Made by a program: the position numbers and the translations under genes | Part shown: in pieces, positions 1 through 6,299 of the stretch | How the letters are laid out: the number at the start of each line of letters is the position of its first letter | Numbering within the stretch: position 1 is the first letter of the stretch | The notes under the pieces: model-generated | Databases searched by the model: none | What the model saw: the letters and a program-made list of their open reading frames with translations, nothing else | Told to the model about the DNA's origin: nothing | NCBI GenBank assembly: GCA_017828835.1 | Contig: JAGAEK010000131.1 | Location: forward strand, 1-9,980 | Direction of reading: 5' to 3' | DNA: 9,980 nt | From: Oscillospiraceae bacterium | Lineage (GTDB): Bacteria; Bacillota; Clostridia; Oscillospirales; Ruminococcaceae

Positions 1-314
1 CCGCCGAGATGTATCTTTCTCCGCTTCGCGAATCAGGTATCGACTGTCTTATCCTCGGATGCACTCATTATCCGCTTATAAGTGATATCATCTCAAAAGC
101 TATAGGCAGCGGCGTTGAACTGATCGACACCGGAAAAGAGACCGCCGTTGACGTTGCCGGATTCCTTGCGAAAAACGAACTTTTGTCCGACAGACAAGGA
201 CCCGGTTCAAAGCAGTATTTCGTCAGCGACAACATCGACGGTTTCTCTGATATCGCCGAATTGCTCCTCGGCGAAAAAATCACAGATATTAAAAAAGTAA
301 TTCTTGAAAAATAA
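1..314 (+). CDS. murI: Glutamate racemase, C-terminal part (5' end outside the window)
   Basis: MurI interconverts L- and D-glutamate in the cytoplasm without a cofactor and supplies D-Glu for peptidoglycan stem peptides. The reading frame is open from base 3 to a TAA at 312-314, about 104 residues, so more than half of a typical 260-270 residue enzyme lies upstream of the window. The diagnostic segment LGCTHYP is present: its Cys (codon 60-62) is the second catalytic cysteine of the family and the adjacent His assists it. It is preceded by the usual YLxPL helix and followed by the conserved IDTG..TA region. The first catalytic Cys would be outside the window. The stop overlaps the AAGGA ribosome site of the next gene, so it is probably cotranscribed with the DUF1934 gene and argS. 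The family assignment is firm; the ATG at 9 is internal and not a start. Confidence 0.95.
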   Translation, partial: AEMYLSPLRESGIDCLILGCTHYPLISDIISKAIGSGVELIDTGKETAVDVAGFLAKNELLSDRQGPGSKQYFVSDNIDGFSDIAELLLGEKITDIKKVILEK

Positions 315-326
315 GGATAAACAATA

Positions 327-755
327 ATGAAAAAAGACGTTTTGATCTCAATAAAAGGCATACAATCCGCAGACGGCGAATCCGATACCGTCGAGCTCAC
401 CACTCTCGGTTCGTTTTATCGCCATAACAACAGCTATTATATTTGTTATGAAGAATCCGAAATTACTGGTATGAACGGCTACAAGACTCTTCTCAAGGTC
501 GACGATCAGAAGCGTGTCACAATGACGAGAAGCGGTATATCAAAGCAACAGCTCATTATCGAAAAAGGTACCCGCCACCAGTGCAGCTACGATCTCGGCT
601 TCGATTTTTTGACGATAGGTATCCTTGGAAACGATATCGTTTCCAACCTGACCGATAACGGCGGTACTTTGAACTTTAAATATTCTCTTGACGTAAACAC
701 GGCGTTATCAAGCGAAAACGAAGTATACATAAATATCGAGGAGTGTAAAAATTAA
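327..755 (+). CDS. DUF1934 (YwiB-like) beta-barrel protein
   Basis: This 142-residue cytoplasmic protein has no signal peptide or membrane segment. Its pattern of short alternating beta strands and its length match the DUF1934 family, predicted to form a calycin-like beta barrel. Recognisable features are the N-terminal DVLISIKGIQ strand, the SFYRHNNSYYICYEE segment near residues 29-43, and the acidic C-terminal strand ending in YINIEE. The family has no established biochemical role. In Bacillus subtilis the homologue ywiB lies immediately before argS, and the same order is kept here: the TAA at 753-755 is directly followed by the argS ATG. The upstream AAGGA at 313-317 sits 9 nt before the ATG and overlaps the murI stop, which supports this start and suggests translational coupling. 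Family call is by sequence recognition and context; function unknown. Confidence 0.85.
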   Translation: MKKDVLISIKGIQSADGESDTVELTTLGSFYRHNNSYYICYEESEITGMNGYKTLLKVDDQKRVTMTRSGISKQQLIIEKGTRHQCSYDLGFDFLTIGILGNDIVSNLTDNGGTLNFKYSLDVNTALSSENEVYINIEECKN

Positions 756-2450
756 ATGTCTGATCCCATATCTTACGCAGTAGAACAAATACGCGGATTG
801 GTCTCCGGCGCTTTGACCGACGCGCAGAACCTGAACGAGCTTCCGAACGTACAGGCTCCGGATTTTTCCATCGAAATCCCCGCCGACCGTTCACACGGCG
901 ATTTTGCGACCAATATCGCTATGGTCTGTGCAAAGCCGTTTCGTACCGCGCCTGTTAAAATCGCCGCTTCTCTGGTCTCGCATATAGATATTTCAAATTC
1001 GTTCTTCTCAAAGGTAGAGGTCGCCGGCCCCGGCTTCATCAATTTCTTTCTGTCTCAGAAATGGTTTTCATCGGTCGTTTCCGCTGTTATTTCAGAAAAT
1101 GAAAATTACGGCAGGACCGCTTACGGAAACGGTAAAAAAGTTATGGTCGAATACGTTTCGGCAAACCCCACCGGTCCGATGCATATGGGCAACGCCAGAG
1201 GCGGCGCGCTCGGTGACTGCCTCGCCTCCGCACTCGAATGGTCCGGCCACGCCGTTACAAGAGAATTTTATGTGAACGACGCCGGAAATCAGATCGAAAA
1301 ATTCGGCTGTTCCCTCGAAGCCCGATATCTCCAGCTGTTTCTCGGCGAAGACGCAGTACCTTTCCCGGAAGACGGCTATCACGGAGACGATATAAAGGAT
1401 CATGCCGCAAATTTTGCCAAAATATTCGGCGATATCTACGTTGACAAGGACGAAAACGAAAGACGTCAAGCCCTGATATCCTACGCTCTTCCGATAAATA
1501 TATCCAATTTAAAACGCGATCTTGAAAAATACCGTATCACCTACGACGTCTGGTTCCACGAAAAAACTTTGCACGACGACGGCTCCGTCAACAACGTTAT
1601 CAGCATCCTCAAAGAAAAAGACCTGACCTATGAAAAAGACGGCGCTTTGTGGTATAAAGCCACGTCGTTCGGCGGAGAAAAGGACGAGGTTCTCGTTCGC
1701 GCCAACGGCAATCCCACTTATTTTGCCGCTGATATCGCTTATCATTTCAACAAATTCGCAGTTCGCGGCTTTGACAAAGTTATAAACGTCTGGGGTGCCG
1801 ACCACCACGGTCACGTTGCCCGTTTGAAAGGCGCTATGGACGCGATCGGACTCGACGGAAGCAAGCTTGATATCGTTTTGATGCAGCTCGTCAGACTCAC
1901 CCAAAACGGAGAAGCCGTGAAAATGAGCAAACGTACCGGGAAATCCATCACTTTGACAGATCTTCTCGAGGATATACCTATCGATGCCGCAAGATTTTTC
2001 TTCAATCTCCGCGAACCAGGCAGCCACCTTGATTTCGATCTCGGACTTGCGGTAGAACAGTCGTCTCAAAACCCCGTTTACTATGTCCAATACGCTCATG
2101 CGAGGATCTGCAGTATACTCAAAAATCTTAAAGCCCAGGGCATAACTCCCGTCGAATGCTCGCCGGAAGTTCTTTTGCGGCTCTCGTCTCCTTCGGAACT
2201 CGAACTTATTTTCCAGACCGCCAGACTTCCGTCAGTGATAATCGACGCGGCAAACAGCTACGATCCCGCAAAGCTTACCAAGTATTCGATCGATCTCGCT
2301 TCCCTGTTCCACAAATTCTATAACTCATGCAGAGTAAATTCCGATGATACCGAACTGACCCAGGCGCGTATCGCTCTCTGCCTTGCAGTCCGCACCGCAT
2401 TAAAGAACGTGCTTTCAATGATGAAGATAACGGTACCCGAGATCATGTGA
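756..2450 (+). CDS. argS: Arginyl-tRNA synthetase
   Basis: Class I aminoacyl-tRNA synthetase that charges tRNA-Arg with arginine; 564 residues, the usual length. In order: an N-terminal Add-1 domain (about 1-90) that recognises the tRNA D-loop, ending in the GPGFINFFL motif; a Rossmann catalytic core; and an all-helical DALR anticodon-binding domain starting near VQYAHARI (445-451). The first signature reads HMGN at 143-146 inside ANPTGPMHMGN, so the last His of the classical HIGH motif is replaced by Asn. The second signature is a complete KMSKR at 389-393. WGADHHGH (346-353) is the usual ArgRS core motif. The ATG abuts the stop of the preceding gene, with GAGGAG at 738-743 as the ribosome site 12 nt upstream. 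The gene ends in TGA and is followed at once by a hairpin terminator, closing the murI - DUF1934 - argS unit. Confidence 0.97.
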   Translation: MSDPISYAVEQIRGLVSGALTDAQNLNELPNVQAPDFSIEIPADRSHGDFATNIAMVCAKPFRTAPVKIAASLVSHIDISNSFFSKVEVAGPGFINFFLSQKWFSSVVSAVISENENYGRTAYGNGKKVMVEYVSANPTGPMHMGNARGGALGDCLASALEWSGHAVTREFYVNDAGNQIEKFGCSLEARYLQLFLGEDAVPFPEDGYHGDDIKDHAANFAKIFGDIYVDKDENERRQALISYALPINISNLKRDLEKYRITYDVWFHEKTLHDDGSVNNVISILKEKDLTYEKDGALWYKATSFGGEKDEVLVRANGNPTYFAADIAYHFNKFAVRGFDKVINVWGADHHGHVARLKGAMDAIGLDGSKLDIVLMQLVRLTQNGEAVKMSKRTGKSITLTDLLEDIPIDAARFFFNLREPGSHLDFDLGLAVEQSSQNPVYYVQYAHARICSILKNLKAQGITPVECSPEVLLRLSSPSELELIFQTARLPSVIIDAANSYDPAKLTKYSIDLASLFHKFYNSCRVNSDDTELTQARIALCLAVRTALKNVLSMMKITVPEIM

Positions 2451-2462
2451 TAAAACAAAAAC

Positions 2463-2497
2463 AAACTCCGCTTCTGTTTTCGCAGAAGCGGAGTTTT
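2463..2497. terminator. Bidirectional intrinsic terminator between argS and serA
   Basis: A perfect 14-bp stem pairs 2463-2476 with 2483-2496 around a 6-nt loop. On the plus strand a short T run (2494-2497) follows, 13 nt after the argS stop. On the minus strand the region after the hairpin (2465 down to 2451) is strongly T-rich, giving the better U-tract, so the same hairpin serves serA. It lies exactly between two convergent genes. Confidence 0.9.
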
Positions 2498-2513
2498 ATT
2501 ATAGTGTGTTTTA

Positions 2514-3668
2514 TCAGAAAAGATTTACCTTTATAACTCCGTTGACTTTTGAAATCGCCTCGGCAGCGTCCTTCGGAGCGTCGCCCTTAAGATCGATAAC
2601 GGCATAACCGACGTCTTTTTTGACTTTACTGTTGACCGATTCGATATCAAGTTTTGCGGCGTTCGTTATCTTGGAGACCATATCTTCTCCGTCTTTATAT
2701 ATAACTGTGATCCTCGCTCCGCTTCCTCTTGCGACCTTTACCGCGGGAATGTTTACGGAGTTGACGATATTTCCGTTTTCAAGATAATCGGCCGTCTGAA
2801 GTACCGCCATCTTTGCACAGTTATCTTCGGATTCGGGTGTCGATGCGCCGAGATGAGGAAACGCCACTACGTTTTCTTCACCGATAATATCGTCGGACGC
2901 AAAATCGGTAACGTAGGTCGACATCTTGCCGCTCTTCAACGCGGCAAGTATATCGCCGCTCACAACGAGCTCGCCTCTCGAGAAGTTGAGAAGTCTTACT
3001 CCGTCCTTCATCTTCGCAATGGCCGCCGCGTTTATTGATCCCTTCGTTTCCGCCGTTGCGGGTATATGAAGAGTTATATAATCGCTCTTTGCATATACTT
3101 CATCCTGTGTTTTAAGGTATTCGACCTCGTTTGAGATCCTGAGTGCGCCTTCAACAGACAAAAACGGATCGTAGCCGCAAACTTTCATTCCGAGAGCTAC
3201 TGCCGCGTTCGCGACCAATGCGCCGATCGCTCCGAGTCCTATAACGCCCAGTGTTTTGCCCATTATTTCAGGTCCCACAAACTGTCCTTTTCCTTTTTCA
3301 ACGAGCTTCGAAACCTCGTCGCCAGAGCCTTTGAGCGTTTTTATCCATTCCAATGACGGAGCGACTTTTCTCGACGAAATCAAAAGTCCCAAAACTACCA
3401 ATTCCTTAACGGCGTTCGCATTTGCTCCGGGAGTGTTGAAAACAACTATTCCCTGCTCCGTGCATCTGTCTATCGGGATATTATTGACTCCGGCTCCCGC
3501 TCTTGCGATAGCTTTTATACTGCTTTCAAATTCAACTTCATGCAATGACGCTGAACGCACAAGTATCGCGTCGGCGTTTACCGCGTCGTCCGAGCAAGTA
3601 TACTTACTCTTATCGAGTAAATCAAGTCCCAACTTGGATATTTTGTTCATCGTTTTTATAGAATACAT
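2514..3668 (-). CDS. serA: D-3-phosphoglycerate dehydrogenase (short form with ACT domain)
   Basis: SerA oxidises 3-phosphoglycerate to 3-phosphohydroxypyruvate with NAD+, the first step of phosphorylated serine synthesis. At 384 residues it is the short form without the extra ASB domain. Visible features: the N-terminal substrate-binding part with RAGAGVNNIP (56-65) and NTPGANANAVKEL (78-90); the Rossmann nucleotide-binding domain with GLGAIG at 144-149 and an acidic residue at the end of the second strand (D167); catalytic Arg231 in NFSRGEL; catalytic His272 in PHLGAST; and a C-terminal ACT-like domain (about 316-384), the usual serine feedback site. The residue aligning with the catalytic Glu appears to be Asp260. 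The ATG is preceded by AAAGGA (3678-3683) at 9-nt spacing. It lies 44 nt downstream of serC in the same direction, so it is probably in one operon with serC; it ends in TGA before a hairpin terminator. Confidence 0.95.
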   Translation of the reverse strand: MYSIKTMNKISKLGLDLLDKSKYTCSDDAVNADAILVRSASLHEVEFESSIKAIARAGAGVNNIPIDRCTEQGIVVFNTPGANANAVKELVVLGLLISSRKVAPSLEWIKTLKGSGDEVSKLVEKGKGQFVGPEIMGKTLGVIGLGAIGALVANAAVALGMKVCGYDPFLSVEGALRISNEVEYLKTQDEVYAKSDYITLHIPATAETKGSINAAAIAKMKDGVRLLNFSRGELVVSGDILAALKSGKMSTYVTDFASDDIIGEENVVAFPHLGASTPESEDNCAKMAVLQTADYLENGNIVNSVNIPAVKVARGSGARITVIYKDGEDMVSKITNAAKLDIESVNSKVKKDVGYAVIDLKGDAPKDAAEAISKVNGVIKVNLF

Positions 3669-3712
3669 TTTCCATTGTCCTTTCCAATGTCAAATATTAT
3701 AAAATTTGAACA

Positions 3713-4795
3713 TTAACCGTTTCTCTTCTCAAAGTCTTTCATGAAATCAATCAGTTTTTCAACACCCTCGACCGGCATTGCGTTGTATATGGAAGCTCTC
3801 ATTCCGCCGACCGTTCTGTGTCCCTTGAGGTTCCAGAATCCCGCTTCTTTCGACTCTTTCACGAAAAGCTTATCCATTTCTTCATTTCCGGTAACAAACG
3901 GAATATTCATAATGGAACGGTCTTTCGGTACCACTGTTCCTTTGAACATAGAACTCGAATCGAGATAATCGTAGAACATCTTCGCCTTGTGAAGATTTAC
4001 TTTATGCATCTGTGCGACTCCGCCCATATCGTCCTTAAGCCATTCGAGTATGAGCTTGCACATATATATCGAATACGTAGGAGGAGTGTTATACATCGAA
4101 CCGTTGTCGGCGTGGATCTGATAATTCAGCATCGTCGGTACGTTTTCTTTCGCTCCGCCTATAAGATCTTCTCTTATTATAACGACCGTAAGTCCGGCAG
4201 GTCCTATGTTCTTCTGCGCTCCGGCATAGATCATCGCAAATTTGCTGACGTCGACCGGCTCACTCATGATACATGAAGACATATCCGCTACCAACGGAAG
4301 ATCGCCCACGTTCGGGAAAGTATTATAATGCGTTCCGTAGATCGTGTTATTGTAGCAGACGTGCACGTAATCCGCATCCGCTCTGAACATATCAGGCGTA
4401 AGCTCGGGGATATAGGTGAACGTCTTGTCGGCAGATGAAGCGGCAGCTTTCGCGTCTCCGAATTTCAACGCTTCCTGATATGCCTTTTTCGCCCACTGTC
4501 CCGTGATCACGTAATCCGCTTTTCCCGTTTTCATAAGATTGAGCGGTACCATTGCAAACTGTGTAGAAGCTCCGCCCTGTAAAAACAATACTTTATAATT
4601 ATCCGGAACATTCAACAATTCTCTGACCAAAGCTTCGCATCCGGTGATAATAGCTTCATATTCTTTAGATCGGTGGCTCATCTCCATTACCGACTGTCCG
4701 CTTGAACCGCATTCAAGCATCTCTTCCGCCGCTCTTTTAAGAGCTTTCTCGGGCATCATAGACGGGCCCGCTGAAAAATTATAAACTCTTGCCAT
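3713..4795 (-). CDS. serC: Phosphoserine aminotransferase
   Basis: SerC is a PLP enzyme that transfers an amino group from glutamate to 3-phosphohydroxypyruvate to make phosphoserine, the step after SerA; the family can also act in pyridoxine synthesis. From the ATG at 4795 the protein has 360 residues, the normal length. It opens with the family-typical YNFSAGPSMMP. It has QGGAS (73-77) for the PLP phosphate, the PLP-binding Lys195 in AGAQKNIGPAG, and the C-terminal GHRTVGGMRASIYNA segment (325-339). A longer frame from an ATG at 4840 would add 15 residues, but the 4795 start has a strong GAGGGAGA-like site directly upstream and matches the family N-terminus. It is the first gene of a serC-serA operon with its own promoter and a possibly structured leader. 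No phosphoserine phosphatase gene is present in the window. Confidence 0.96.
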   Translation of the reverse strand: MARVYNFSAGPSMMPEKALKRAAEEMLECGSSGQSVMEMSHRSKEYEAIITGCEALVRELLNVPDNYKVLFLQGGASTQFAMVPLNLMKTGKADYVITGQWAKKAYQEALKFGDAKAAASSADKTFTYIPELTPDMFRADADYVHVCYNNTIYGTHYNTFPNVGDLPLVADMSSCIMSEPVDVSKFAMIYAGAQKNIGPAGLTVVIIREDLIGGAKENVPTMLNYQIHADNGSMYNTPPTYSIYMCKLILEWLKDDMGGVAQMHKVNLHKAKMFYDYLDSSSMFKGTVVPKDRSIMNIPFVTGNEEMDKLFVKESKEAGFWNLKGHRTVGGMRASIYNAMPVEGVEKLIDFMKDFEKRNG

Positions 4796-4800
4796 TTTTA

Positions 4801-4807
4801 TCTCCCT
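4801..4807 (-). promoter_or_regulatory. Shine-Dalgarno site that fixes the serC start
   Basis: On the minus strand this reads AGGGAGA, preceded by GAG, about 5 nt before the ATG at 4795. It decides for the 360-residue SerC over the 15-codon longer frame starting at 4840. In one alternative pairing it could be masked by the CUCUUU of the upstream leader hairpin (4899-4904), which is inference. Confidence 0.8.
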
Positions 4808-4832
4808 CTCGACAGCATAAATGTTTATTTTT

Positions 4833-4915
4833 ATATTCATTTTCGGCAGTGTCGCTCAGCTATCGTATAACGAACCCGCCTTCCCTTTGCAGCGTTACAA
4901 AGAGCTTATGAATAT
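4833..4915 (-). promoter_or_regulatory. Candidate structured 5' leader RNA of serC-serA (three-way junction)
   Basis: On the minus strand three helices can form in a nested, compact order. P1 is a perfect 8-bp closing helix between 4908-4915 and 4833-4840. P2 is a 7-bp hairpin between 4898-4904 and 4883-4889 with one G-U pair and an 8-nt loop. P3 is a 5-bp helix between 4876-4880 and 4845-4849 with one G-U pair enclosing about 26 nt. The linkers are only 3, 2 and 4 nt long. The region lies between a strong promoter and the serC ribosome site. No intrinsic terminator hairpin with a U run follows, so any control would more likely act on translation. I do not recognise it as a known riboswitch class, and it lacks the conserved T-box TGGNACC element. 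Base pairing is read directly from the sequence; a regulatory role is inference and the region may simply be an ordinary leader. Confidence 0.4.
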
Positions 4916-4930
4916 TTTTCCACAACCATA

Positions 4931-4958
4931 ATTATAACACCAAGCATTTTTTTGTCAA
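4931..4958 (-). promoter_or_regulatory. Sigma-A type promoter of serC-serA
   Basis: On the minus strand a perfect -35 TTGACA (4958-4953) and a perfect -10 TATAAT (4936-4931) are separated by 16 nt. Transcription would start near 4923-4925, giving a leader of about 130 nt before the serC ATG. It is the closest match to consensus in the window and suggests strong basal transcription of serine synthesis genes, independent of the upstream sortase gene. Confidence 0.85.
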
Positions 4959-4983
4959 TCTGCCTTTGACAATTTTTTGTCAA
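4952..4983. repeat. Three TTGACAA/TTGTCAA copies at the serC promoter
   Basis: On the plus strand TTGTCAA occurs at 4952-4958, TTGACAA at 4966-4972 and TTGTCAA at 4977-4983. The last two form a perfect 7-bp inverted repeat with a 4-nt centre; the first contains the promoter -35 box. The layout could be a repressor or activator operator that overlaps the -35 element, or the chance result of AT-rich sequence with duplicated -35-like words. No regulator gene is adjacent. Confidence 0.45.
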
Positions 4984-5050
4984 TTTTGTATTATTAAACA
5001 AATCTTTTTCAGCTTTAAACCTTTTGTTTGGTCTTTTATATCCTCTGATT

Positions 5051-6154
5051 TTATTTTTCCGCAAGTCTTCCCATAACTATATATCTTCCGGTCCCGTCGT
5101 TCGTATATCTCCAGGAGCAGGTTATGAGAGTTATTATTTTGTCATCCGCAGAGACATCGACCCCGAAATCAAATTCGCTTCTTCTGAGTGCTTCCGAAAT
5201 AACGTATTCTCTTTTCGCGCTCTTCATATCCGGATATATCAAATACTTATCGACAAAAGAAGTATACGCGCTGAATACCGCAAAAACTTCAAACGTCATA
5301 TTTTCTTCTCCCGACGAAAAATATATCTTTCTGTGTGTATCCGCAAACGAAAAATATCTATATGAAGAAAGATTTGCAAACATAGAACGCGCCGGATAAG
5401 TCAGTCTCGCCGGCTCCCAATGGCAATACCAGTTATGCCCGTACAGTACGGTGTTCCACGACATGGTCTCCCTGTCTCCGGTTATTACCTCGTAATCTGC
5501 GAATATCGACCCCGCGGGATAATATTTCGGCGCCGTATACTGTTTATAAATATTGCGGTAGAGATAATATTTGTTATCGTCCGACTGCATCACCGGATAA
5601 TCGATCCTGCTGTTCGGTATGTATATCCACCCGACCGTATCGGAATTTATCGATTTCTTATATCTTTGTACCTTTTTCTGCAATCCCGCCGCATACTGCT
5701 CCGGATCCACCGTCTCTTTCTGCGCCGTTGTTTTCTCGGTATTCTCCGGCTCAGCAACGTATCTCTGTTTCGCATCGATATTCAAAAGCGAAGAATATCC
5801 GATACCGTTCAAATAATAATATTGCATTGATTCAAGAACGCCGTACTCGATCTTGATCTCTTCTTGCGGCTCCACTTCGACCGCAGACGTTTCCTCTGTT
5901 TCCTGCGTTTCCTGTGGTATCTCCGGCTCACTCTTTTCCTCTATATCGTTTTCGACCGGCACCGGCTCCGGAATCGGCTCTTTAAAAAATCGCTCCGCAA
6001 ATACCGAAGTGGCTATAAGCACCGCCGACATCAACAACATTATAGTAACTTTCGACCATACCTTCTTTTTCGGATTCGCATCTGTCTGAACTTTATCGGC
6101 CTCGTCGCCTATTTCCAACTTTATTTTTTTACTGTCTATCGTATTGTTGTCCAT
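5051..6154 (-). CDS. srtB: Class B sortase, membrane-anchored
   Basis: Sortases are extracytoplasmic cysteine transpeptidases that cut a C-terminal sorting signal of a secreted protein and join it to peptidoglycan or to another pilin. The 367-residue protein has a short basic cytoplasmic N-terminus, a single hydrophobic anchor at about 36-53, a Pro/Glu-rich linker at about 58-100, and a catalytic beta barrel from about 160 to the end. Catalytic residues are visible: His240 in LYGHNW, Cys346 in TLITCSW, and Arg357 in GRYIVMGRL. The VGWIYIP...IDYPVMQ segment (174-190) is typical of class B. The segment at about 101-160 between linker and barrel is not recognised. The start is fixed by an in-frame TGA directly before the ATG and GGAGG (6162-6166) at 7-nt spacing. 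No substrate with a sorting signal is encoded nearby, so its target is unknown. It ends in TAA without a clear terminator before the serC promoter. Confidence 0.92.
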   Translation of the reverse strand: MDNNTIDSKKIKLEIGDEADKVQTDANPKKKVWSKVTIMLLMSAVLIATSVFAERFFKEPIPEPVPVENDIEEKSEPEIPQETQETEETSAVEVEPQEEIKIEYGVLESMQYYYLNGIGYSSLLNIDAKQRYVAEPENTEKTTAQKETVDPEQYAAGLQKKVQRYKKSINSDTVGWIYIPNSRIDYPVMQSDDNKYYLYRNIYKQYTAPKYYPAGSIFADYEVITGDRETMSWNTVLYGHNWYCHWEPARLTYPARSMFANLSSYRYFSFADTHRKIYFSSGEENMTFEVFAVFSAYTSFVDKYLIYPDMKSAKREYVISEALRRSEFDFGVDVSADDKIITLITCSWRYTNDGTGRYIVMGRLAEK

Positions 6155-6189
6155 TCATTTGCCTCCAATACTAAACACGTTTCTTGTTC

Positions 6190-6198
6190 ATTATACCA
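6190..6198 (-). promoter_or_regulatory. Extended -10 promoter of the sortase gene
   Basis: The minus strand reads TGG then TATAAT, a full consensus -10 with the TGn extension, about 36 nt upstream of the sortase ATG. No good -35 box is seen at the usual distance, which fits an extended -10 promoter. It is one half of the inverted repeat described for 6191-6221. Confidence 0.65.
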
Positions 6199-6221
6199 CA
6201 CTTTTTATGTTATTGGTATAA
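6191..6221. repeat. Perfect 8-bp inverted repeat in the sortase/prfB divergent region
   Basis: TTATACCA (6191-6198) is the exact reverse complement of TGGTATAA (6214-6221), with 15 nt between the arms and 23 nt between arm centres, about two helical turns. Each arm is also an extended -10 sequence pointing outward, one towards the sortase and one towards prfB. It may be an operator for a dimeric regulator, a pair of overlapping divergent promoters, or both. Confidence 0.5.
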
Positions 6222-6237
6222 AAATTTTTTATTTTAT

Positions 6238-6266
6238 TTGCAATAATATAAATAGTATGATAGAAT
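6238..6266 (+). promoter_or_regulatory. Putative sigma-A promoter of prfB
   Basis: TTGCAA (6238-6243) and TAGAAT (6261-6266) are separated by 17 nt, the optimal spacing; each hexamer is close to consensus. The predicted start lies near 6273, leaving a leader of about 27 nt before the prfB ATG. The region is very AT-rich, so chance matches are possible, and a second -10-like sequence lies upstream at 6217-6222. Confidence 0.6.
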
Positions 6267-6299
6267 AAATTTACTATTCTTCTATAAAGGAATGATTTG

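Noticed and set aside
1509..2099. 196-codon open frame antisense to argS
   Set aside because: It lies wholly within a well-supported gene, has no recognisable domain and is explained by the codon bias of argS on the other strand.
4796..4840. 15-codon N-terminal extension of SerC from the ATG at 4840
   Set aside because: The family N-terminus begins at the 4795 ATG, which has a strong SD; the extension is AT-rich and coincides with the closing helix of the leader.
4796..4930. T-box riboswitch upstream of serC
   Set aside because: The leader is only about 130 nt, lacks the TGGNACC T-box sequence and has no terminator/antiterminator pair with a U run.
5000..5050. Terminator after the sortase gene
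   Set aside because: Only weak AT pairings (e.g. AAAC with GTTT) are present, without a GC-rich stem followed by a U run.
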